Assembly: GCA_001683735.1 (NCBI GenBank) | Contig: LUGG01000014.1 | Coordinates: 1,240,001 to 1,304,000 of the forward strand | Direction of reading: 5' to 3' | From: Grifola frondosa | Taxonomy: Eukaryota > Basidiomycota > Agaricomycetes > Polyporales > Grifolaceae | DNA length: 64,000 bases | Part shown: in pieces, positions 25,367 to 38,405 of the stretch | Layout: the number at the start of each line of letters is the position of its first letter | How positions within the stretch are numbered: the first letter of the stretch is position 1 | The notes under the pieces: model-generated | Databases searched by the model: none | What the model was told of the DNA's origin: nothing | The model's input: only the letters and a program-made list of their open reading frames with translations | Position numbers and translations under genes: made by a program

Positions 25367-27269
25367 ATGCCATGGTCATGTTACACTCTGAGAAATGCAG
25401 TCACAGCTGCTTGGACGATTTCAAAGCCGGTTAGCGGACACCGCTGTAAGTATGTGCAGGTTTACGGTGCCCGAGGCATCTCTACCGCTGTCCACTTTTA
25501 TCAAAATCGACAACTGGAGCAGTATGCCTCGAAGGAGGCTCAGAGATTGACCCTTAGACAACTTGTAACCTCTCCCTTTCCGTGGTGCAAAAAAAGAATT
25601 CTGAGATAGCTGAGTCCAGGTATTCTTTGGACGTTCCATGAACGAGGACCGTCTCATCAAGGTAAGTCCCTGTATCTTTGATAATGTATTGGACTTATTT
25701 TCTTGTTTACCTAGAGCGCAAACTATGTTCGAACAGAGCTTCCTGTAAGAATAGCGCACAGATTGCGGGATCTGCAAGCCCTCCCTTACGTGGTCGTAAC
25801 TCAAGAAGGTGTAGCAAAGGTATATGAGGTATGTTCGGATTTACTCTCGTTGAATCCATGGTTAACGTGTGGATTTTAGCTGTATTGGTCCGCGTTCGAC
25901 AAGTGCGTCCAGCTTTCTGAGCTTTCGTAGCATTCGGGTGAGCATGTATGTCAGGTTTCGACGATATCCTCAAATCAAAAACCTTGCCGAGAATGAGGCA
26001 TTCTGCACGTTCTTGCGGGGGCTACTGGACGAACAGTGCGGTTGTACCTCTCTTCTCTTGTCGACTCACTAAGTCGGTTCACAGTAAGACAGTAATTCCC
26101 AACCTTTCCCTCGGCCTCTCGCTGTCCTCTCCTTATCTTGCACCTGACCGTCTAGATTCTTTCATGCGCCGGATGCTCGTCTCACGTATATCTCGGCGAG
26201 TCCTCGCGGAACACCACATTGCACTTTCAAAGGCGATGACGTCCAAATTATGCCCTACAGACCGCGTCGGCATAATCTGCACTGGGCTGAAAGTTAAAGA
26301 CAGTATCGAGAAATGCGCGAGATTCCTACGCAAGCGGCGTCACGATGTAGATCAGGATCCAGAGAATGGTATACCCAGTGATGCTGAGTGGTCTGAAGTC
26401 ATCGTGGACGGACATGTAGACACTCGGTTTGCATATATCCGGGAGCACCTCGAGTGCGTTCATCTTTTGCTTATCCCTGTCGGTCCTTTCCTTGACCGTT
26501 GGTATGACAGATACATCATATTTGAGCTGCTCAAGAATGTACGCTTTGATTTTCTTCGAGATACTATTCTTATAACAGTTCTATGCCTTTAGTCTTTCCG
26601 AGCAACGCGTTTTAGACATCCGGATACTTCTGTGTTACCTCCAATACGTGCGACTGTCGTTGCTGGAGAAAATGATGTCTGCATTCGCATCTCAGACCAA
26701 GGTGGGTCTTTTTTCATCTCGCCAAAATCTCAACATGACAGTTTATAGGTGGAGGACTTCTCACTCCTGAGATAAAATCGCCTTCCGACTTGTTCTCGTT
26801 TTCACATGTGCGCAACGCTACTCGTTTGGCTGACGCCCGTCTTGGTGCACTTCGTTCAGTCAGTGTGCGGGGGATGACGGCGACCGTCGACGAACAAGTC
26901 ACCGCCTGGCAGCGAGCCACTAACGCGGAAAATCCCCAGCACGGTGCTGGGATAGGCTCTCATCCCAGGATTGGGATCGGGCTTCCTATGAGCAATATTT
27001 TTGCAACGTAAGTTTGTTATGCGAAGTGGCGAGTATTGCTGAAATATCCTTCCAGATATTTTGGTGGATCTTTGGAACTCGTCAGCTTGGATGGATACGG
27101 TGTGTCGATATCTGCGGTACACGTTCTTTTGCGGAAACTAACGTATATCTGGATAGGGACGGATGTCTATCTTCGATTGCCTAAGCTAGTGAGTGTCCTT
27201 GTTACATCACTTGGAGCCACTTGCTCAGCTCTCTGCTAGGGCACTAACCTGGAAGGAATCGAGTTGTAA
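25367..27269 (+). CDS. mitochondrial pyruvate / branched-chain 2-oxoacid dehydrogenase kinase
   Basis: A histidine-kinase-like protein kinase of the PDK/BCKDK family, which phosphorylates and switches off 2-oxoacid dehydrogenase complexes in the mitochondrial matrix. The N-terminal exon (from 25367) is basic and poor in acidic residues, as for a targeting peptide. Then come FYQNRQLEQYASKEAQRLTL, RTELPVRIAHRLRDLQALPY, VYELYWSAF and IKNLAENEAFCTFLRGLLDE. The ATP-binding part has FELLKN (N box), a D-x-G-x-G-like ISDQGGGL, RIGIGLPMSNIFATYFGGSL and GTDVYLRLPKL. It ends NLEGIEL at a TAA. All exons splice in frame. PDK versus BCKDK cannot be settled by eye. Confidence 0.88.
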
Positions 27270-27767
27270 TTAGTTCGCGCCTGTGTTTTGCATCGCCATC
27301 ATAGCGCTGCTCTAACAGTATGTATAATAATCACGGCACTGCGTTGACGACATCAACATTACAGCATCAACAGTACTCACGATGGACAAGAATATCTCTA
27401 AAATGACGATAATGGTACCGTTCCATGATCCCCAATATCTGTCATTGACAGATTGTTGTATTCTACAACTCAGGTGTGCACTGTGGCTCTTTCCATTGTG
27501 GTCCCGTAGGACCATAGTATGTGTGTTCTTGATGTGTTGATCTCAATCATTATATCCGGATGGTGTTTGCCGAAACCATCCCCAACGCCAGTCATCAAAA
27601 TACGACATCTAGTACCTAGCTGTCTCTGAGGCTATGCCCAACTCATTGACACTTTGGCGTTTATGGGCTCCGCCTTCTCAGGCTGTTAAGATCCTGGGCA
27701 ATTCCCCCTGAGTCATACTTAATGTTCAGTACGACCGCCCTTTACTACACATCTCTCCCGCACAGTC
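27270..27767. other. intergenic region
   Basis: About 0.5 kb with no supported exon or RNA gene. It separates the kinase stop from the ATG at 27768 and should carry the latter's promoter. Confidence 0.4.
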
Positions 27768-29120
27768 ATGTCTAATCTGGGAGCGTTCGATGACATGCTT
27801 GACTCTGCTCCGCCTCCCGCCTACGAGGTCTCTCAGAACGAATTCGATCAGAAGACATTGCAGGCTTTGGAGGCCAGTGCGTCCGAACCGCCGCAGCCAA
27901 GGGTGGACGAAGATGGGTTCGAGATATGGGATGATGCTTTTTTTACTCGTATGGAGTCACTCGCCATTGCATCGTCAGGACTAGGACCAGCTGCAGCACG
28001 TCCAGAGAAGGAGAAGGGTCACATCCGTAGACGCGATAATTCGTCCGCAAGCTCGTCCCGCACCGAGCCGTTGCGTGTCGTCAAGAAAATGCCCGTGAAA
28101 GAGCATCCACGTTGGCTTGCGACAGATGCTGAGCGGGAGGAAAGCAGGCCTTCGTCACCTCCACCTCAAGCCTCTACGCCTCGTCGACCAGTTCAAGCAG
28201 CACACTCAGAGCAGAGCAATTCTATTCGGAATCTATATGACGAACTCGATCGTGAAGCCACTCCTCCTCCCGTCTTCACTGCAGTAGGTCCTTCATTAGA
28301 TGGACCTCCATACGAAGGCTTTGTGCTCACCTACAATCCTGGAGACCCGAGACCACCTTCTTCGCTGTCGAATAATTCTTCCTCTGATATTCCTACAGCA
28401 CCGTCTCTGGCCGCAAATACATCTAATTTGCCTTCAATCCCTCGATCACAGCGCGCATTGCCTACTCCCCCACAATCTACTTCCCGCCTGTCTGCGTCAT
28501 CTTACCCATCTGGTCATTCTGTATCATCCCACCAGCCTGGTCCTGCTCCTAGTTCACTAGTCAATTGCATCGATCATCGCCCCGCTGCCCTGTACAAGCA
28601 CGGCGGCAGCGGGACTGGTCCCCCTCGCGTATCGTTCAATCCTCAAATGGCTTACGGAACCACATCGCTTCCCTTCCAACCTGCGCAGGAGCCAGAGCCA
28701 CAGATAGTGGATGCTGCAGCTTTTTACAAGTAAGTTTTGTCATCACACATATGTGAAAAACAATTGACTCACTTGTGTGTTGGCAGTCATGCGGTTTCTG
28801 CTCATTTTCCATCTAATCTCCCTACCCGGATGAGACAACCTACACAACCTGATAAGTACGCGTCGTACAGCATAATTAGCAGTATTTTTGTACTTACCAG
28901 GTACCACAGCATGAACGAATTCACGCAACAACCATCAGTTCATCAGCAGCAGATTTACGGCATGACATGTGCGCAGCCAGGCTGGGATCAACACAGACTC
29001 CCAGTACCTGTGGCATCACCAGTCCCGAGTTATCCTGCATATGGTGTTCCACCATCGATGCAGCAGGCAACCCACAATGATCCCAGTATGCCAGGTGTGC
29101 AACAAGGATGGGCGAGATGA
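27768..29120 (+). CDS. Ser/Pro-rich protein of unknown function
   Basis: The start gives MSNLGAFDDMLDSAPPPAY. A short conserved-looking motif, DGFEIWDDAFFTRMESLAIA, lies near residue 45. The rest is disordered and rich in Ser, Pro and charged residues (RRPVQAAHSEQSNSIRNLYD, PPYEGFVLTYNPGDPRPPSS). The intron at about 28730-28786 joins AAAFYN to HAVSAHFP. A second near 28855-28901 leads to a Gln/Pro/Tyr-rich end that closes GVQQGWAR. I do not recognise the family. It lies in the same orientation just upstream of an NDR kinase, but it has its own stop codon, so I treat it as separate. Confidence 0.65.
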
Positions 29121-29322
29121 GTGCGATGAGATTCATCCGCGATGGCAGTGTGTGCCTTGAGCATGACAGTGTATTATTTCACGTACGGGTGCATTTGGTG
29201 TCACTGTTGTACGGGGCACAAGTTGCTACAGGCAACGGATGAACGGAAGAAAGTGGTGGCGAGTTATATAGGCGTCACGTGGGGCACGATTAACAGAGGC
29301 ATTATTAGTGCTTCAGAAGAAG

Positions 29323-31253
<1,931 letters not shown>

Positions 31254-31586
31254 ACTGCTTTCTTTTTCCTGCTTCGTTCTGCGTTTCCTTGCGCACCGGA
31301 TGCGTCACTTCTGTAATATATCATACATCGCCCCTGGCACATCACATTCCTTACGACAATTCACGAATCTCAATCTCGCTCTCCAGCACGCAGTTTTGGT
31401 TGGCTGTTCTTCTCGTGGTTAAGATCAACGACTCACAACAACCACTCTATAAATATCACGGCGTTGGTGTCGATGTTGGTACAACATGTATACAGCATAT
31501 TCCTTTACACACTAGCCCTGAATTTACTAGAGTAATCTGTCTATCGGTGAAATAATATCTTAGATTGTACAAGGGAGCACCAGTCG

Positions 31587-34500
31587 TCAATGTTGAGTCC
31601 TTAGCTGTGGTCTCATCTATGTTCTTTGTCAGCTCCGAGATAACTGCACATTGGATATCTGACATACCATCTCCACGAAAAGCGGCAGTAGTTTAGGGAT
31701 GTGTTCCAGCTCAGGTGGCTTTGGCGCCGCAGCTTTCTTCCGCTTCTTCGCTGAGGAGTCGTCCTTTCCTCTTCGTCGCGTAGACTCCTCCGAAGACGAA
31801 CGCCGATGCGTTGAAGGTGTAGGAGGCAACTCTTTGTTGCCCGGGAGAGGTGGGAGACTCTTGAGGGAATGGGTGGAACTCGATGACAGATTTACACGTG
31901 AAGGAACAGAGATGGTCCTAGATCGCGACGCGGACGGTGGTGGACGATGATCGGACAGATCGAGAGATTGCTTGAGTTTGGGGAATTTGGCACTGGCTGG
32001 CGGGCGTGATGATCGGGGAGTGTGCGAGATGGTGTGCGAACGGGCGGGACGAGTGGGCTGTCGACGGGGGTGGCGTCCCGTTCAGTGCTGCTGCCGTTAG
32101 TGCTATCTCCTCCGCCGTCGCTATCACTGTCATCGTCTTCCTCGTCTTCCTCGTCTTCCTCGTCGTCTTCATCACTCGAGCTTGAACTTGAACCAGAACT
32201 CGACCCTTCGCTGGAGTTCGAGTCCTCATCCGTCTCCTGCGCGGCGAGGTCGTCTGCGTCCTCCTGGACCAGCTCGCCGAAGCTAAGGTCTTTCACGACG
32301 CCATTGACAAGCTGCGCAGCTGCCTCGTCCTCCGCATCGGCGTCGTTCATGCCCTGTGTCCGGCCAAACCGCCGTCGGATCTTATCCTCATACGCCACCT
32401 TGAGCTTGTAGTGATACAGCGCAACAGCGTCGACCTCCTTCATGATGTCCGCGCGCTCCTGCCCGGCGTGGGGTAAGAGGAACTCGAGACCGACGCGCTC
32501 GCCGAGGCCATCACGCATGAGCGACAGGAAGAGTTCGATCCACCGCATGAGGCCGGTAAACAGGCCCTCTCCTTTGGAATGCACCTTGTGTACAAAGCTG
32601 TAGAAGCTCTGCTCGTGACGTTGGATGAGATCGATGAATATCTGCACGGTCCGTGCTGGGTCTACTTGACTCACTGCAAACAGGTCAGCAATATTGTACA
32701 AAGATGTATGCTGAGGTGATAAGACCAACGCACGTTCCTCCGTCTGCTCCACTGTTCGGATCAGGTCATTCATGAAATTCTGCAAATCTCCCAGTGAATC
32801 CGCAATACTGGCAGCTCTATAGACCTGAGCTAGCGGCGCATAGAAGATAGTAATGATGTCCTTCAACAAGTCCGCTGTGGTGCCCTGCGACATATAAGAA
32901 TGATTAAGACGTGCCAACCCGCGCATATATAGAGATGCGAACCTCAAAAATGAGCTCAATCAGCTGCTCCCTGTCCCTGAGGCGGGAATACAACTTCGCG
33001 AGCACACTCAGATCTTCGAACAGCCACGCCTCCTCATCTTGAGGGCCCTCGTCGTCGTCCGAGTCCGTCAGCGTCTCTGTATACTTGACGTACTCTTTAT
33101 GCACACGGTGCGCATACATGACGCGCTGGAGCTGTGCACGAGAAAGTGAAGGCTGCTCGCCTGAGCGAAGGACAGCAGCAATGACGTGGAGATCTTCTGC
33201 GGCTAAGGACAGTTGCATCAGACTAGTCCACATGAATTAGCTGCGCGGCATACCAGCGTCCGCCTTGTACACGGCCTGAATTTCCCTGGGCGCATTCACG
33301 AACAGACGGACTTTTTCGCACATGATCGGGTCCTCTACCTTCTCCTTCACGGCTGCGATGTCTTCCTCTAGAGCCTTGACTTCCTCCATGAGTGAGCCAG
33401 TGAACATCCTATTAACCGCCGATGAGATTTATTAGTCATCTTATTCTGTGCGCGGACCCAATCCGATTTAAAAAGACAGTGAACTGACCGCTGCATAAGG
33501 CTCCGCCCTCCAAACGGCTGTGCGAGAAAGAGGTCAAGAACACCTGTTTGAAGACAGTATGTCAAAATTTAAAATGACAGCTGAAGGCGTATGACGCACC
33601 CCTAATCATGCCCATGGGGTTGCTGATCTTGAGCGCGGCTTTGAGCATAAAGTATGGCATGAGCCCGTGTATGCGCTTCAGACTTGCGAAACTTTCAGAG
33701 GCACCGTCCGAGGCCACGAAATGCTGAAATACCGTCGACGCCAGACTATGAAAGAACAGCGTCAAATCAAAAGGTAGCGACGTGAAAGGACATGGCCATA
33801 GACGTACGATATTCGCGCCCATTCGATGACGGCCTGGTAATTGGGCGGTAAATCGCGCACATTCTCTGTCGTCTTGATTGTTTCGAATATATGCGACAGA
33901 CCATCTACAGCACGATGATAGAACATCAGCACAGTCATTCGTCACGAGTGGCTAAACGAACCTTTGCCCACCAACTCGCCTTTCACACTCTTCACAGCGT
34001 CCCTCAACCCGTCCACCCTGGCCGTAATCTCCTTCGCGAATCTCTTCCGGGCATCTTCTCGCACCCAGTCCGCCTCCTCGCGCCTCCTTGCATCCTCCCG
34101 TTCCTCTTCCGAAAGTCGCGTAGGGCCCGAAAGCAGGAACGACCGTAGCACGGGCGACGATGCAAATGTCGACGATGACAGCAATGTGTGCAGGTACGAG
34201 CGCAAAGTTAGACGGTTCTTCTCCCGCGCGAGTCGAGATGCCTGTTGTACCATGCCACCGTTTCCATTGACCGTGAAGCCGAACCCAGCGGGAGGACTGA
34301 TGGGGGATTGGGTCTGAAAAGAATCAGCGCTGGAGTTGCGGTCCGAGTCGTACATGCTCGACATGCTCGGCATACCCTTAGGTCGCCGAGGCTTGATGGG
34401 TGTACGACTGACATACGAAGCCATCGGACTGACAGGAGGCGCCGATGGGAAATTGACTCCTGGAGGGGAAGAAGTCGCAGATGAGGATGAGGAGAGAGGA

Positions 34501-35578
34501 GATGTGGGATAATTGCTGCCCGACAAGTAAGAGCTCAGCGGCGTCATGGACGGAGACGGAGACACAGCAACGTTGACAAAACTGCGATCCTTCGGCGGGG
34601 GTGGGGGAACTGTCTCAGAGGGGTGGGCTTTGCGCAGCTCGATGGCGAGTGTCTTGAAGTCGCCATAACCGCCGCGAAACGAAGATGTCTGGCTGACCGG
34701 AGCGTTGAGTTCGCACGATGAATTCCTAAATAGAGCCGAAATATGATTATTCGAGTATTGGACACGATCGAATGGCCGTGATCACGCACCTCATGCACTC
34801 TGCTCCTCATTCGCTTCTTTTCAGTCACTGTCCGGACACAGATGACATTTACATCAAATTTATCTTTCATTTTCTTCTCTCGTGCTGCACGCTTCTTTGC
34901 CAACGTCTCCAAGCGATTAAGATCCGCTTGGGTAAGACGTACGACTTCTTCTTTTTCCAGGAGCTTTGTTGCGCTAGTAAAGAGCATAGACATATTGCGC
35001 TCTAGTTTGGTGAGCATGCGGGTTCGAGCAGCCTCCTCATCTTCCTGACCAGGCTCATCGATTACAGAGGTTGGCGATAGGTTCCGAGAAAGAAATGACG
35101 CAAGGAAGGGCTGAAGTTTGTCCGGGAAGAAGTCGCGCGGAGCTGCAGCCAGGAAGGGGAACGAGAGCACGAATCTACGGAAGAAGTAGCGGAGAAAAGG
35201 GAGGTCAAGATGCGGGGCATCCTTCGGAGGGGCGGTGAAAGGGGGGCCAAGGTAGGAGAACGTAGAGATGTTGTTGGTAGGTGCGGTGACAAGAGCATTT
35301 ATCTCGCATTGGAATTGCAGGTGAACAAGTTCTTTCTTGAGATAATGGGCGCGCACAGGCGTCAATAAATCAGGGTCAGACGAAGCAGGTTGGGGCGGCT
35401 CCGGTGCTTGTTCTGAGGACGTAGTAAGTGGATCTCGGAGGGGTGAGGCGAGGGGAGTAGAGAAGGCTTGGACATCATCGGACACTGGAGAGGGAGGGGT
35501 ATCTGTGACCAAAGGCGTCGGTAAGTCCGGTATAGTGCGAGACGGGCGCGGAGGACGGAGAGAGGGTGATCTCTCCAT
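31587..35578 (-). CDS. PX-domain protein, YPR097W-like
   Basis: A large peripheral membrane protein with a phosphoinositide-binding PX domain. The start at 35576-35578 gives MERSPSLRPPRPSRTIPDLP. A PX-associated helical region follows (HYLKKELVHLQFQCEINALV, FLRYFFRRFVLSFPFLAAAP). The PX domain begins FDVNVICVRTVTEKKRM and continues GGYGDFKTLAIELRKAHP. The long C-terminal half is helical (DUF3818-like): MPYFMLKAALKISNPMGMIR, FVNAPREIQAVYKAD, DLLKDIITIFYAPLAQVY and ELFLSLMRDGLGERVGLEFL. It has a Ser/Asp/Glu run near 32100-32240 and a basic tail, with LLPLFVEM spliced to LRTQH and a TGA at 31587-31589. A small indel near 32025 shifts frame in the Pro/Ser region. A trafficking role is inferred from the domain. 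Confidence 0.82.
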
Positions 35579-35863
35579 GGGAGACGACGAAGGGAAGGGG
35601 AAAGACGACGAGGAGCGCAGTGCTTGATGATCTTGACGCGGGCTTGACGCTGTAGATCGGGCGCTGAGCCACGTGCGTGAAGCACCGATCTAAGCGATCC
35701 GAGCCGACAAGTCCCGTTTCGGGAAACATAAGGACCATGGGCGCTAGCAACCAGGAGATCATCATCCTCGACGTTCAGCACCGTTCAGTGGCGTTCAGCA
35801 GCATTCAGCAGTTCGCGACGACCGGTATCCGGTATATATCTATACACAGCGGTGGTGGGAATC

Positions 35864-36390
35864 TCATGGCACATAAATACGACCCCCGCGGTACGTCTTT
35901 CCATTCTCGTCTAACAGCCCCTTCAGCCGCATCGCAACTCCTTTCACGCCATCCTTGCACTCATCCATCTCCCTCCATGACCCCGCTACACTCCAGCACT
36001 CAGAGCACGCCTTACTTGCCTCGCTCACCGTCTCTAGCTCTAGCTCTCCTCTTTTGTGCAGCGCGACCATCACGTCTACCAGCCGATTGAATCCAGTATC
36101 CCAGCTTCTTAGCCCGTGGTCTGGACTCATGGTGATATCCGTGACGAGATATGATGAAGAGAGTTTGAGGCAATTTCGCAGCACCCGCTGGTCGATTGCT
36201 CCTGACATGCGCGTCATTCGAGACAGCACAACCAGAACAAAGTGGCCATAGTCTGTGGGAGGTGATCGAGGTGCTTCTTCCGAGGGCAATTGCTAAGTCC
36301 AAACGAGCAATCAGCCCGTCAGATCCAGGAAGTACAGCGACAATCAGGAGGCCTATCCGGGACACTTACTTGAGCAGGAGAATCCGCCAT
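35864..36390 (-). CDS. small conserved-looking protein, function unknown
   Basis: Two exons. The start at 36388-36390 gives MADSPAQ, spliced to QLPSEEAPRSPPTDYGHFVL. The body is helical (VVLSRMTRMSGAIDQRVLRN, LVDVMVALHKRGELELETVS, WREMDECKDGVKGVAMRLKG) and ends KTYRGGRIYVP. No signal peptide or membrane segment is visible. It is about 155 residues and divergent from the CCDC47 gene. I do not recognise the family. Confidence 0.62.
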
Positions 36391-36739
36391 TAGGTTCGCA
36401 AGCAACTAATGTCACCGGGATGGAATGCTGCATCAATATCAATGTGGAAGTCCACTGTCAAGTATTTGTGCATCCTCACCAATTAATGGATATACAAGAC
36501 ATACAAAGATAGCCAGCCTCGCAAGCCTGCCGAACGTGAGGTGTGTAGTGGGAAAGCAGCAACCCCTGTTAGACTTGATTCATCTGAACATGGCATGTCG
36601 GCCGCGGGAGAAGAGTGTAAACCACGTGCTCTGTCCGATCTTAAGTCAAGCAATATTCCTCTCGCAGTAGTGCGCGCCCGTCGTTCGTTTCACTCGCTCA
36701 AGTTTGCCAGCGCGACAGGCAGGCTGACAACGAGCAACC
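36391..36739. promoter_or_regulatory. divergent promoter region between the small orphan and CCDC47
   Basis: About 350 bp separate the two start codons. No repeated motif or TATA box stands out. Confidence 0.35.
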
Positions 36740-38255
36740 ATGTCGTTCCGTTTTGCCCAGCTCCTTACGCCGCCAGTACCCAATCTATCCCGGAACTATG
36801 ATGGGCTTGAGTTCAGGTGGAAGTTCCTGACCTTCCGACCAGCTCGTAGGTAGACTCCGTCCAGTCAATCGGCCGAATTGAATAACTCCTCCCCAGTGTT
36901 CAAGAACGAAATATATTTTCTCGCCGCGGTTCTCTTCTATGTGGCCGTGTATTTCATAGGGAAGAAGAAAAACGAAAAGAAGGTGAATAAATGGTCAGTA
37001 CATTGTCCCGCTTGGACTTCATTTCTGGCTCTTGGGAAGGGCCCTGACGTGAATCATGTATCTAGGTTCGAGCAGCATCTACCAGTACTGGAGAGCCAAT
37101 TCTCGAAGCCGACTCAAGCCGGGGGTTTGACGCAGGGTACGCCTATCACGCACCACCAGATTCACACTTAATGATTCTGCTCATCATTACAGATGGCAAT
37201 ACCGATTTCTTTATCTTCTCCACTGGCCGCCGCGCTGTAATATCCCTGCATACGACGTTTTCGCTCCGTCCACGTCACGATCTCTTCCAATATGCGTTCC
37301 AATTCCTCCGCGGGTTGATCGACCTTGATTACAAGGTCTACGACGAAGTTGAGCTCGACTTTACCTTCAGAGAGCATGCAGGCAGAGATGGCGCCGTTCC
37401 TGAGTGCGTCTGGGCCATCGTAGCGAAGAATGAGATGAAAACTATTAAGGACCGTCGCTGGGATCTGGTAAGTACTCGCTAGCAGTTCACATAAGTATTC
37501 TTGTGCGGTGCCTAATAACGCAAACTCCCCCATCAGACGTTCACAAAGACCTCTGAGAACTCCGCTCTTCCACCCTCGCTGACAGTCATGTCAGGTGAGC
37601 CCTCTGCATCTCGCATCGTCCTCCCCAATAATTGGCACATCGCCTCCCCTCTCAGAGTTCGCCGACGTCACCGAGAACCTTCTGAAGCAGCACGGCTCCT
37701 TCTCTCTCTCCACCGTGCTGTCCTCTCCTGACATTTTGCCTTACTTCCGCTCGATATCCCTTACTGACCAGCCGCGCACGCGTCCCTACGCGCCGCTCGC
37801 GCCGTCTGAGCGCACGAAGCACCTGATCATCTCTCTCGCGCTGCCCCCGGCGGGCGACGCGACTCTCACGCTCCCTCTGATCACGGCGGCATTCCAGCTC
37901 GTCGACGTCATCGCGGGCGAGGGCAAGCTCCCAGGCGTGCGAGGCGGGCTCGCGGCAAGCTTGCGCCCCGAGACGAAGATGAAGCTGAAGAAGGCGAGGG
38001 AGGTGGTGGAAAAGGAAATAAAGGAGGAGATCGGGCGGGAGAAACGCGAGGAAGCGGCTGAGGAGAAGGCCGCGGCGAAAAAGAAGACGCAAGAGGAGCG
38101 CATATCGAAACTGAGTGCTGCTGAGCAGAAAAAGGTATGTGCTGCATTTTGGGCATCATAGCAAGATGGGGTGAATGATTGCTCTTGCGCAGATACTCGA
38201 TCGCGAAAAGAAACGTGCGCTGCGTAAGACCTCAGGAAAGGTGAAGGTGCGATAG
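36740..38255 (+). CDS. CCDC47 homologue (DUF1682), ER membrane protein
   Basis: CCDC47 is an ER membrane protein of the PAT complex, which helps insert multi-spanning membrane proteins beside Sec61. The start gives MSFRFAQLLTPPVPNLSRNY. One membrane segment reads EIYFLAAVLFYVAVYFIGKK. The cytosolic domain follows (QDGNTDFFIFSTGRRAVISL, HDLFQYAFQFLRGLIDLDYK, EVELDFTFREH, AIVAKNEMKTIKDRRWDL). After a Pro/Ala-rich stretch a long Lys/Glu coiled coil (about 37975-38130) ends in the basic tail RKTSGKVKVR. This is the family's usual order and length. Confidence 0.85.
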
Positions 38256-38405
38256 CCTCTGTGCCACTACCATGTGCACTTCGCGTCAGAAGGCTCGATC
38301 TCGGAATGGAATAATTTACTTGCATCTACATATACATGTTGCATTGCTTACTACTAGTGTCCTTCGATAGCATGACGACGTCAAAACCCACAGAGCATTG
38401 TCCGT